This document shows positions 6,872 through 13,552 of a stretch of DNA of 13,552 nucleotides, in pieces. Numbering within the stretch: position 1 is the stretch's first letter; the number at the start of each line of letters is the position of its first letter. The stretch spans positions 1 through 13,552 of the forward strand of contig CASFFJ010000154.1 of assembly GCA_949293915.1 (NCBI GenBank), in the 5' to 3' direction. Below the pieces are notes generated by a model. That model was not told the origin of the DNA. It worked only from the letters and a program-made list of their open reading frames with translations, and made no database searches. The position numbers were made by a program, and so were the translations under genes. The stretch comes from an uncultured Christensenella sp. (GTDB lineage: Bacteria; Bacillota; Clostridia; Christensenellales; UBA1242).

Positions 6872-7667
6872 CAACCTGCTCCGCCTTTAAAAAATGCGCA
6901 TGGCGCTCTGCTGCTGGAGGAAGTTTCATATAATCTCCGTATAACGCATTCAAATAAGCATTCCATTCTTTAATAGCGTAAAACTTATAGCCTTCGAATT
7001 TTACTTCGCAATACTCCTCTTTTTTCGGTTTTATCCTTCTTTCTGATAATTTGAATAAGCCATTGCTTACACCAATATATTGTGATGTCTCATAGCTATA
7101 TTTCAAACAAAGCTTTTTGATTTTTTTATGAGCACGATCTACACCGTATATTTTTGCAAAAATATGCTTCAACTTGGCCTTGCGATCAAATCCTGTATAG
7201 GAACCTGAATGATAGACAGTTCCAAAAACAATTACAATTCTACACCTTCTTAATTTAGCAAAAAGCTTTATCGTTGCTTTCTCGCTATTAGGCATACCGT
7301 CAATGGGGAATATATCAATATATAATTTTCGAGTGACATTATACTCCTTTTCTACTACATTTACTTTCTTATCATGCAATCTTAATACTGGATCTGCACT
7401 CTTGCCTTCGTTTTCCTCCAAAAAAAAGTCATCACTAAATAATTTTGGATTTTGCTTACTGATAGTTAAAAATTTATCATATTCAGGACGCGGCAACATC
7501 ACGTCTACATCATCATCCCATGGAATAAACCCCTTATGGCGAATCGCACCAAGTAATGTGCCATATGCTAAAGAATATTTTATTCCATTGGCTCGACATA
7601 CTTTGTCAAATTCACATAAAAGATTTAATGCTCTTTTTTGTAACTCTTTCAGTGATATCAGTTTCAT
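6852..7667 (-). CDS. LicD-family phosphotransferase, candidate phosphonyl transferase to the glycan
   Basis: A 271-aa LicD-family protein, cytosolic by sequence (no signal or clear membrane helix). Motifs: YGTLLGAIRHKGFIPWDDDV at 35-54 continuing into DVMLPR, the hallmark nucleotidyltransferase-fold metal site with Asp51-53 and Asp55; DIFPIDG at 118-124; and YGDYMKLPP at 243-251 near the C-terminus. LicD1 and LicD2 of pneumococcus transfer phosphocholine from CDP-choline onto teichoic acid sugars. In a cluster with a PEP mutase and a cytidylyltransferase, the parallel reaction would be transfer of a CMP-activated phosphonate onto a sugar of the repeat unit. No choline uptake or choline kinase gene is seen in the window, which weakens the phosphocholine alternative. 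The gene starts 23 bases after the glycosyltransferase upstream of it, and its end is overlapped by the metallophosphatase gene. Confidence 0.9.
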   Translation of the reverse strand: MKLISLKELQKRALNLLCEFDKVCRANGIKYSLAYGTLLGAIRHKGFIPWDDDVDVMLPRPEYDKFLTISKQNPKLFSDDFFLEENEGKSADPVLRLHDKKVNVVEKEYNVTRKLYIDIFPIDGMPNSEKATIKLFAKLRRCRIVIVFGTVYHSGSYTGFDRKAKLKHIFAKIYGVDRAHKKIKKLCLKYSYETSQYIGVSNGLFKLSERRIKPKKEEYCEVKFEGYKFYAIKEWNAYLNALYGDYMKLPPAAERHAHFLKAEQVDEADML

Positions 7668-7690
7668 TTTATATTCTCATAAAATTTATT

Positions 7691-8839
7691 TTAATCCATC
7701 TCCGACAACAATTTTAATTGTGCATAAAACTGACAGGCGCTTTTATCCCATGTAAACTGCCTGGCATGTTCTCGTCCAGCATTAATTAAGCTATTCCTTA
7801 GTAAGCTATTCGTTAAAATGCTCTGCAATCCATCTGTTATGCTATCAACACTATATGGATCCACTAAAACGGCATTCCCTCCCGACACTTCTGGCATACA
7901 CGATATTTTTGATGTAACTACAGGTATCCCTGACGCCATTGCCTCAATAATAGGAATTCCAAAGCCCTCAGATGTTGATACGAGCGCCACAGCCGAAGAC
8001 TGTTGATAGACTATTGCTAAATCGTCTTCATCGATACCATTTAATAATTGGATGTTACTTTCTTCTTTTAATTTAATAACTAATTCCGCGAGTTCTTTCG
8101 TATGATTTGCGAGCACTAATCGATAATTTTCTTTGAGTGATTGCGGTAACCGAGAGTATCCTGTTATTAATCTAACCAGATTTTTATTGCTTCGTGCTTG
8201 CCCAACAAACAATATATAGGATTTATCAAGATTATATTTTTTCTTTACATTATCTGCTTTTGCTTGCAAATATTTTCTTGTAAAACGTTCATAATCTATG
8301 CCACAATAATTCAAACATACTTTTTCTTCTGCTTGTTGAAAATATTTTATAATTTCCTGTTTTGAAAAATTAGAATCTGTAAAAATTAGATCTGCATGCT
8401 CAATTGTATACTCATATCGCTTAAATATCTTTTCTTTCTCTCTCTTCGTCAAGCTTTCGTCATATAATGGAGATAGATCGTGGACAACAACTGCTTTTTT
8501 TCCCTTCATTTTACATTTTAAAATATAATTATGAAAAAAAACATGAATATCTGCCTTGTTTCCCATCAAATTCTCATATGAAAACGGAAGTTTAAAATAA
8601 TGTAATCTTCTTAAAATTCCGTAAGGTAATATTGTGTTTTTTAAATGAAGTTTTAAGTTGTCTGAGAAACTGCTAAAATATTTTTCAACATCTTCCTTTG
8701 TATCACGATACCCTAAAAAAGCCTCCCCCACATAATCGCAAGAATCATTCTCCGGCAAACGTTTAAGTAACTCATATACATAGTGGGTCACTCCATCCCT
8801 ATAATTCCTGCTCTCTGTCAGATAAAACGCGATTTTCAT
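7691..8839 (-). CDS. GT4-family glycosyltransferase (third in the cluster)
   Basis: A 382-aa retaining GT-B glycosyltransferase. The N-terminal domain starts MKIAFYLTES with the acceptor-side loop RDGVTHYVYELLKRL at 14-28. Pro-rich positions and VVHDLSPLYD at 118-127 match the VHD motif common in this group. The C-terminal donor domain shows LFVGQARSNKNLVRL at 210-224, where the usual EPRKN is QARSNKN, and the E-x7-E signature EGFGIPIIE at 291-299, followed by ASGIPVVTS. The donor sugar cannot be read from sequence; GDP-D-rhamnose or GDP-mannose is plausible given gmd and rmd. Its ATG overlaps the stop of the preceding GT4 gene as ATGA. It is less like the other two GT4 enzymes here than they are like each other, since those share EPRKNL. 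Confidence 0.9.
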   Translation of the reverse strand: MKIAFYLTESRNYRDGVTHYVYELLKRLPENDSCDYVGEAFLGYRDTKEDVEKYFSSFSDNLKLHLKNTILPYGILRRLHYFKLPFSYENLMGNKADIHVFFHNYILKCKMKGKKAVVVHDLSPLYDESLTKREKEKIFKRYEYTIEHADLIFTDSNFSKQEIIKYFQQAEEKVCLNYCGIDYERFTRKYLQAKADNVKKKYNLDKSYILFVGQARSNKNLVRLITGYSRLPQSLKENYRLVLANHTKELAELVIKLKEESNIQLLNGIDEDDLAIVYQQSSAVALVSTSEGFGIPIIEAMASGIPVVTSKISCMPEVSGGNAVLVDPYSVDSITDGLQSILTNSLLRNSLINAGREHARQFTWDKSACQFYAQLKLLSEMD

Positions 8840-9948
8840 ATCTTCTTTTTCCCCTGCATCAAACTTTTATAAGTTTCTTCAGCACACTTTTCCCAAGAAA
8901 AACAAGCAGCCTGCTGATAGCCTTTAAGAGCAATTTTCGCACGATCTTCTTTCGAAAAGTTCAAAACTTTTTCCATTGCACTAACAATCTGGATCACATC
9001 ATTCTCGTCGTCCACGTAAACCGCTGCATCACCACCAATCTCGGGCAATGATGAATTATTAGAAGTAATAACAGGCGCTCCATGAGCAAAAGCCTCCAGA
9101 ACCGGTACCCCAAATCCTTCGTAATGTGAAACAAAAATAACTGATTCTGCATGCTGATACAATTTTTCTTTCTCATAATCAGACACATAACCCGTTTGGA
9201 CAATGCGATCACGAAATGGTGATATTTTAATTTGATTTAATATTCCCTTATAGCGCCAGCCAACCCCCCCTGCTATCACTAAGAAAATATCCTCATACTT
9301 TCTTGCAATAATATTAAATGCTTTAATAACATTATTTAGATTTTTCCTAGGTTCAATTTTCCCGACATACAGGAAATATTTCTTTTTTAATTCGATTTCC
9401 CGCTCTATATTTGTGTCTGGAGAGAAGCTTTTGTTATACAGTCCTGCTGCATAAATTACTTGTATTTTGCTCTCTGGCACATTGCAGATTCTTATTAGAT
9501 CGTTCTTTGTTGAGCATGATACCGCAAGAATTTTATCTGCTTCTTTTACAGAAGGACGCAAGAAAGTTCTTTGCATAAATGAGTTTACTCGGCTTCCCCA
9601 TTTTGAATTTAAAAGCAGTGCAACATCATGTACTGTTAAAAATGAGTAGATTCCTTTCATCCGTTTAGGTAAAAAATGCTGCGTACCCCAAAAGATATTT
9701 ATCAAATCTCGTTTTAAATATTTAGGGAGTTTATATCGAAGCCATAGAGTTCCTACCCTTCCTGGAATAATACATATGTGAAAGTTATCGCTAGGAATAA
9801 ACGTATGAGACAGCTGTCTATGGCTATATAAAAAATATTCGTTTTTTACGTCTACTTTCTGAATATAGCGTATGATATTTCTCAAGTATATTCCAATGCC
9901 CGTTGGCTGCTCATCAATTAATGGCCTTGCATCGATTCCGATTCTCAT
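8836..9948 (-). CDS. GT4-family glycosyltransferase (second in the cluster)
   Basis: A 370-aa retaining GT-B glycosyltransferase of the mannosyl/rhamnosyltransferase type seen in O-antigen clusters. Landmarks: MRIGIDARPL at the start; the glycine loop QPTGIGIYLRNI at 14-25; FLTVHDVALLL at 103-113; IEPRKNLNNVIKAF at 198-211 at the start of the donor domain; EGFGVPVLE at 277-285 (E-x7-E); and SSLPEIGGDAAVYVD at 299-313. The donor is not determinable from sequence, but nucleotide-diphospho sugars such as GDP-mannose or GDP-D-rhamnose fit the neighbourhood. It starts 49 bases after the Wzy-like gene, with GGGG seven to eight bases before the ATG, and ends in a four-base ATGA overlap with the next glycosyltransferase gene. 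It would act at the cytosolic face on the lipid-linked repeat unit. Confidence 0.92.
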   Translation of the reverse strand: MRIGIDARPLIDEQPTGIGIYLRNIIRYIQKVDVKNEYFLYSHRQLSHTFIPSDNFHICIIPGRVGTLWLRYKLPKYLKRDLINIFWGTQHFLPKRMKGIYSFLTVHDVALLLNSKWGSRVNSFMQRTFLRPSVKEADKILAVSCSTKNDLIRICNVPESKIQVIYAAGLYNKSFSPDTNIEREIELKKKYFLYVGKIEPRKNLNNVIKAFNIIARKYEDIFLVIAGGVGWRYKGILNQIKISPFRDRIVQTGYVSDYEKEKLYQHAESVIFVSHYEGFGVPVLEAFAHGAPVITSNNSSLPEIGGDAAVYVDDENDVIQIVSAMEKVLNFSKEDRAKIALKGYQQAACFSWEKCAEETYKSLMQGKKKI

Positions 9949-9966
9949 TTTTTGTCCCCATAGCTT

Positions 9967-9984
9967 TGATATATATTTATATCA
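9967..9984. repeat. Small AT-only inverted repeat between the Wzy-like gene and the second GT4 gene
   Basis: TGATATA-TATT-TATATCA on the plus strand is a perfect 7-base inverted repeat with a four-base loop. It lies in the 49-base gap between the two genes. The stem has one G-C pair only and no T-run follows on the minus strand, so it is not a convincing terminator; chance in AT-rich DNA is likely. Confidence 0.4.
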
Positions 9985-9997
9985 TATAATATAACAA

Positions 9998-11332
9998 TTA
10001 ATATGCTTTTTGATTAGCGGTCGAATACATCCTTTTTGTTCTGTATTTTTGCTTAGAGCTAATATAACATCCTAACATCATATAAAATGGCGCCAAGCTA
10101 GTATAAGCAAAAAGTTGTTCAGAGATTACGCCTGTCAATGCATACGCAATCATACATAAAAACATTGTTACGGCAATTACATCCTTGCTCTTTTGTCCAA
10201 AAAATACTTTGGATGCATAAACTAAAGGAATCAAATATAGAATCAATCCTATTAACCCAACATTTCCCATTAACGTTACGTATGAGCTTTCCGTTCCAGT
10301 CTCCCCCGCAATTCCAAGTGCGTTAATACCTGATCCAAATAGGCTAAGACGCACGGTATTCAGGGCCTCAAAAAGCGCCAATACGTGTCCCCTTGTCGAT
10401 CCATCAAATAGGATCGCACGTAGACTATCAATATTTAATAAAATGATACACAAGATAATTGATGCAATTCCGAAAAAAACTATCCATGTCCTCATTAAAA
10501 ATTTTTTATGCAATAAGAGTAAATGATACAATGCATATAAAAGCATTATTGCAATATATACAAGAATGATCGCTCTTGTGTGCGTAAGGAGAACTGCCAG
10601 CATAAGGATAATAAGATATCCAATGTGCCTCCAAGATTTATCTATAAAAGCAAAAATTAATATTGTATAAAATACAAGCGGAACCAATAATGCATATCCA
10701 GAAGTGAGTGGACCCATCCAAAATCCAACCATCCTCTTTGAGGAAAAAAAGCCATTCCCATAGTCCCCGTAAAAATTTCCAGGAAATCCAGCGACCAACC
10801 TTCCGGCTTCACCTTTAATATCGGTATAATAATTTGTAATTCCAACAATATTTAACCAAAAAGTCCTAGTTCCAATCAAAATATCCAGAACATACTCTAT
10901 AATACCAATGAACGCACAAAATACAAGAAACGGAAAATATCTGTTGACAATAAACTTTTTAAATTCTAATTTATCTTTGATTCCAATACCAACTATAACA
11001 AACCCTGACAGCAAAATGATCATTCGTATGTTTTGTAGAATCTGCGTTATTGGAACATCTTTAGAAAATAAGAATGTCTTTATTGTACTAATCAAAATAC
11101 AGATTGCTATTCCATAAAAGCTTATACATATTGCAGTCGGAGTTTTCTTAAACAGTAACGTATATAGCGTCAATCCTACAAAAATTACGTCTTTGCTATA
11201 AAAAAGGAGATTTACAATGAGCTTATTACCTGTGGCATTGTACAAAATAGCCAGTATAAAATCCTGAAATACAACCCAATAGAGTATCCATACAGCAAGT
11301 ATATAATATGGGCTTTTATGTTTCATTTCCAT
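9998..11332 (-). CDS. wzy: Wzy-like O-antigen/capsule repeat-unit polymerase
   Basis: A 444-aa protein dominated by membrane helices (about 11-12 by eye), with the layout of Wzy/O-antigen ligase proteins: many N-terminal helices, a polar loop around 160-200 (NYYTDIKGEAGRLVAGFPGN), then THTRAIILVY at 250-259, and a second external loop near 302-350 holding FDGSTRGH at 309-316 and the GSGINALG...ETGTESSYV pattern that resembles the Wzy_C family signature. These loops usually carry the catalytic arginines; Arg253 and Arg314 are candidates. It should join lipid-linked repeat units outside the cytoplasmic membrane. Sequence alone does not separate a polymerase from a WaaL-type ligase; presence beside a Wzx-type gene favours polymerase. 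The start at 11332 has AGG about six bases upstream and overlaps the preceding glycosyltransferase gene by 17 bases. Confidence 0.85.
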   Translation of the reverse strand: MEMKHKSPYYILAVWILYWVVFQDFILAILYNATGNKLIVNLLFYSKDVIFVGLTLYTLLFKKTPTAICISFYGIAICILISTIKTFLFSKDVPITQILQNIRMIILLSGFVIVGIGIKDKLEFKKFIVNRYFPFLVFCAFIGIIEYVLDILIGTRTFWLNIVGITNYYTDIKGEAGRLVAGFPGNFYGDYGNGFFSSKRMVGFWMGPLTSGYALLVPLVFYTILIFAFIDKSWRHIGYLIILMLAVLLTHTRAIILVYIAIMLLYALYHLLLLHKKFLMRTWIVFFGIASIILCIILLNIDSLRAILFDGSTRGHVLALFEALNTVRLSLFGSGINALGIAGETGTESSYVTLMGNVGLIGLILYLIPLVYASKVFFGQKSKDVIAVTMFLCMIAYALTGVISEQLFAYTSLAPFYMMLGCYISSKQKYRTKRMYSTANQKAY

Positions 11333-12428
11333 AAATTACCTGCCTCAATTTTTTTGTCTCTATATCCCATGAAAAAAAATTTGTATGCTCTATCCTTTTA
11401 TAAACCATTTCAATATTGTCGCATTGACGCATACAATGCTGTATAGCCAACATTAAGGCGCGCTCATCATTATTTTTAAAATATATTGCCGCATCTCCTA
11501 ACACCTCTGGAAGAGATGCCGCATCCGAAGAAATAACCCTCGTCCCTGCTGCAAGCGCCTCTAAGGGGGGTATCCCAAACCCTTCATATTTAGATGTAAA
11601 TATAAAACACTCTGCGATCTTATATATTATAGGTAAATCTAAATCATCAACGAATCCTGTACAATGAATCTTTGTTTCAACATCCTCCATTCCGTCCAAT
11701 AGATGTGTTGACCCCCAACCTTGCCTTCCCACTAGAACAAGATCCGGACAGTTATTATCCGCCCTGTACAAGTTCCTATATGCTTTCAATAGTAGCGGCA
11801 AGTTTTTCCTTGGCTCAATTGTTGATAAAGATAATATAAATCGTTTTGGCAACTTATATTTTTCTCTAACAATAGCTTCCCTTCCGACCTCAATATTGGC
11901 TAGTTTGAATTTATCGTCAACACCGCAATACACGATGGAAATCTTATTTTTTACTGAAGGAAATCTATCTACAATCCTTTCCTTAGAAAAATTTGAAATT
12001 GTAATTATCTCTTTACATTTTTTTATATAACTTAACATCGAGAGACGAAAGTACCATTTGCCTAATCGCTTCATGGTCTCTGGGCAATCCCAACACACCA
12101 TATCGTGTATCGCGACTATTGCATTCTTCTTTTTTAGTAGAATGGCCGGTGGGAATGCAAGAAATAAATTTATATCTGCCCCCTGCTTCCGTATAGCTCG
12201 AAATAAACGGACTTGATAAAATAAAAATTTACTGCACGGACGAAGAACCTTTGTTTTGATATTCGAAGCTAAACAAGCTTCTCTAAAAAGAGGATGAATT
12301 TCTCTTTTAAAAACTAATATCCAAGAAATATTCGGATCTTTAATTAGTCGTATTGATAACTCAGCAGCATATCTCTCTATTCCAGAAAAGTTATCTGCAA
12401 GCGCTGTTAAATCAATTAGGACTTTCAT
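11316..12428 (-). CDS. GT4-family glycosyltransferase (first in the cluster)
   Basis: A 370-aa GT-B retaining glycosyltransferase. The N-terminus MKVLIDLTALADNFSGIERY is typical of the group, with the glycine loop at 15-17. AIHDMVCWD at 106-114 is the HD motif. The donor domain opens with STIEPRKNLPLLLKAY at 202-217, and the E-x7-E signature is EGFGIPPLE at 282-290, followed by SLPEVLGDAAIYF at 305-317. The donor is unknown; its place directly after rmd makes a D-rhamnosyl or mannosyl transfer plausible. An upstream in-frame GTG at 12446 would add six residues (MREVFK), but the GTG is itself next to the AGGGAAG ribosome binding site of the ATG at 12428, and family members begin at the MKVLID-type strand, so 12428 is chosen. 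The gap from rmd is then 38 bases. Confidence 0.92.
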   Translation of the reverse strand: MKVLIDLTALADNFSGIERYAAELSIRLIKDPNISWILVFKREIHPLFREACLASNIKTKVLRPCSKFLFYQVRLFRAIRKQGADINLFLAFPPAILLKKKNAIVAIHDMVCWDCPETMKRLGKWYFRLSMLSYIKKCKEIITISNFSKERIVDRFPSVKNKISIVYCGVDDKFKLANIEVGREAIVREKYKLPKRFILSLSTIEPRKNLPLLLKAYRNLYRADNNCPDLVLVGRQGWGSTHLLDGMEDVETKIHCTGFVDDLDLPIIYKIAECFIFTSKYEGFGIPPLEALAAGTRVISSDAASLPEVLGDAAIYFKNNDERALMLAIQHCMRQCDNIEMVYKRIEHTNFFSWDIETKKLRQVIYGNET

Positions 12429-12436
12429 TTTAAATA

Positions 12437-12443
12437 CTTCCCT
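12437..12443 (-). promoter_or_regulatory. Ribosome binding site that decides the first GT4 start
   Basis: AGGGAAG on the minus strand lies about eight bases before the ATG at 12428. It sits inside the short extension that would be coded if the GTG at 12446 were used, so it argues that translation begins at the ATG. Confidence 0.65.
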
Positions 12444-12466
12444 CACGGCCTTTTAACAATCAATCC

Positions 12467-13396
12467 CTATGTTTTCTGTTTTAGAAAGAAATCATATTCT
12501 TCTTTTAACGCGTCAAATATTGTGAACTGTGGGCTCCAGCCTAAATCTTTTTGTATCAAACTATTATTGCAACAAATTAATGGCGTATCTTCAGGACGAA
12601 ATCGACTATGATCTTCTTCGATATAAATTTGTTGATCGCTGAGAGAAATTATATATTGTAACAATTCTTCTATCTTATAAGCTCTTCCGAATCCTACATT
12701 ATATACATTCTTGGGCGTCTTCGATTCAACTATCATGCGATAAGCCCGGACAACGTCTTTCACGTGTGAAAAGTCTCGCCATACAGACACGTTTCCAACA
12801 TGAACCACTCCATTTTGACGACTTTTAGTTATATTTGCAATTTGCTTACAAAAACTTGGCAAAACAAAAGACTCTGACTGTCCAACCCCAGTATGATTAA
12901 ATGCCCGAACGCACGTCACTTTAATGTTATGGTGCACTCTATATATTTCTGCAAATTTTTCCTGCACCATTTTACTAATACCATATGGGTTGCTTGCATT
13001 TACCTCATCTGTTTCACCAATAGGTCGATCCAATGCTTTGTATTCTTCACTAGACCCAACCAGTAAAATTTTTATGTTCTTATTATTCTTACGGACCGCT
13101 TCCAATATATTAATTGTCCCCACAACATTCGTTTCAAACGTTATTTGAGGCAACTTCCATGAGACAGCTACACTACTTATTGCAGCCAAATTAAAAATCA
13201 CATCGGGCATAGCGGTGGCAACAACTCTACTTATGCTGTCGCTATCTAAAACATTAGCAGGATAATATTTTACAGTTTGATCTTTAAAATCAGGGTGTAT
13301 ATCGCTCCCGATCACAGAATAACCATGTTCCTGTAATTCACGGACCAAATATGCTCCTACAAATCCCCCCACTCCAAACACCAATGCTTTCTTCAT
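12467..13396 (-). CDS. rmd: GDP-4-keto-6-deoxy-D-mannose reductase-type SDR (probable GDP-D-rhamnose synthesis)
   Basis: A 309-aa extended short-chain dehydrogenase. Visible: the NAD(P) loop GVGGFVG at 8-14; D32 in GSDIHPD at the end of strand 2; NLAAISSV at 69-76; LLVGSSEEY at 111-119 supplying the catalytic Ser; YGISK with Tyr138 and Lys142; and RAFNHTGVGQ at 164-173, a sequence typical of the Rmd/Gmd branch, followed by FVLPSFCKQI and VWRDFSHVKDVVRAY. The reaction expected is reduction of the C4 keto group of GDP-4-dehydro-6-deoxy-D-mannose, giving GDP-D-rhamnose. The preceding gene is gmd, which makes exactly that substrate, and the two overlap by ATGA. GDP-L-fucose synthase is less likely because it needs epimerase motifs not seen here; a reductase giving the talose epimer cannot be excluded. 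Stereochemistry is inferred. Confidence 0.85.
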   Translation of the reverse strand: MKKALVFGVGGFVGAYLVRELQEHGYSVIGSDIHPDFKDQTVKYYPANVLDSDSISRVVATAMPDVIFNLAAISSVAVSWKLPQITFETNVVGTINILEAVRKNNKNIKILLVGSSEEYKALDRPIGETDEVNASNPYGISKMVQEKFAEIYRVHHNIKVTCVRAFNHTGVGQSESFVLPSFCKQIANITKSRQNGVVHVGNVSVWRDFSHVKDVVRAYRMIVESKTPKNVYNVGFGRAYKIEELLQYIISLSDQQIYIEEDHSRFRPEDTPLICCNNSLIQKDLGWSPQFTIFDALKEEYDFFLKQKT

Positions 13397-13552
13397 TTTA
13401 TTTCTTTCGATGCCGCTTCCTTGCGCGCGAGTTCTAAATCATGCTCCGCCATAATGCGTACGAGCTCTTCGTAACTTGTCTTTTGCGGATTCCAGCCGAG
13501 CAATGTTTTTGCCTTGGTCGGGTCTCCCCAAAGATTGTCAACATCGGTAGGA
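13393..13552 (-). CDS. gmd: GDP-mannose 4,6-dehydratase, C-terminal 52 residues (5' part lies outside the window)
   Basis: An open frame enters from the right edge (first full codon at 13551) and ends at a TGA at 13395-13393. It reads PTDVDNLWGDPTKAKTLLGW and then NPQKTSYEELVRIMAEHDLE, the well-conserved C-terminus of GDP-mannose 4,6-dehydratase: the GDPTKAK...LGW turn and the EELV..M...D helix. The enzyme converts GDP-D-mannose to GDP-4-dehydro-6-deoxy-D-mannose with bound NADP. A shorter tail of the form LARKEAASKEIK follows. Its stop overlaps the ATG of the reductase gene by four bases (ATGA). G+C is about 49%, higher than the following genes. The catalytic residues are outside the window, so activity cannot be judged here. 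Confidence 0.9.
   Translation of the reverse strand, partial: PTDVDNLWGDPTKAKTLLGWNPQKTSYEELVRIMAEHDLELARKEAASKEIK

Noticed and set aside
6872..6874. TTG start for the metallophosphatase
   Set aside because: The next codon is an ATG with GGAG at good spacing; a TTG one codon earlier is not needed.
6852..7667. LicD as a plain phosphocholine transferase
   Set aside because: Not excluded, but ranked lower: no choline kinase or transporter gene in the window, while a complete phosphonate cassette with its own nucleotidyltransferase is present.
8994..9212. Minus-strand open frame inside the second GT4 gene (also 10657..10848 inside the Wzy-like gene)
   Set aside because: Out-of-frame shadows of genes whose own frames carry full family motifs and normal length.
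9949..9997. Transcription terminator or internal promoter in the gap between the Wzy-like and second GT4 genes
   Set aside because: The inverted repeat there is AT-only apart from one pair, and no T-run follows it in the direction of transcription; AT-rich DNA alone does not support a promoter call.
7691..12428. Wzm/Wzt ABC-transporter type D-rhamnan export, as in the P. aeruginosa A-band cluster
   Set aside because: No ABC transporter genes are present; Wzx- and Wzy-like proteins indicate the other route.
12429..12446. Longer start for the first GT4 gene at a GTG (12446)
   Set aside because: The extension contains the AGGGAAG ribosome binding site for the ATG at 12428, and the family start MKVLID fits that ATG.
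1..13552. CRISPR arrays, tRNA or rRNA genes, insertion sequences, integrase sites
   Set aside because: Reading through found no regularly spaced repeats, no RNA gene hallmarks, no transposase and no gap over 49 bases inside the cluster where these could sit.

Overview
The window is one continuous minus-strand gene cluster, read from the right edge to the left, for building a surface polysaccharide and probably attaching a phosphonate to it. The source looks like a low-to-moderate GC bacterium, most likely Bacillota. Evidence for this is the GGAGG-type ribosome binding sites, the VanZ-like gene at the left edge, and the LicD and Wzx types. A diderm member such as a Negativicute is possible but not shown. 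The two flanking genes are about 50% G+C, while sampled stretches of the cluster are about 25-37%, so the cluster body may have been acquired by transfer.

Layout in transcription order. (1) 13552-12467: the end of a GDP-mannose 4,6-dehydratase gene (gmd), overlapping by ATGA a reductase (rmd) that probably makes GDP-D-rhamnose. (2) 12428-7691: a GT4 glycosyltransferase, a Wzy-like polymerase membrane protein, and two more GT4 glycosyltransferases. (3) 7667-5912: a LicD-family transferase, overlapped by a lipoprotein metallophosphatase. (4) 5864-4395: a Wzx-type flippase. (5) 4371-178: a phosphonate cassette made of a three-domain LicC/PntC-like nucleotidyltransferase + TagD-like cytidylyltransferase + PEP mutase fusion, an iron-type alcohol dehydrogenase, and a TPP-dependent phosphonopyruvate decarboxylase. 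(6) 138-1: the start of a VanZ-like membrane protein. Gaps between genes are at most 49 bases, many genes overlap, and no terminator is visible, so one long transcript starting upstream of the window is likely.

Proposed joint function. The PEP mutase turns phosphoenolpyruvate into phosphonopyruvate. The decarboxylase gives phosphonoacetaldehyde, and the alcohol dehydrogenase reduces it to 2-hydroxyethylphosphonate (2-HEP). No aminotransferase is present in the window, so 2-aminoethylphosphonate is not the predicted product. The N-terminal nucleotidyltransferase domain of the fusion would activate 2-HEP as CMP-2-HEP, and LicD would move it onto the glycan. The three GT4 enzymes, with GDP-D-rhamnose among the likely donors, assemble the repeat unit; Wzx exports it and Wzy polymerises it. 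The chemistry of each domain is supported by motifs; the product and its attachment to the glycan are inference.
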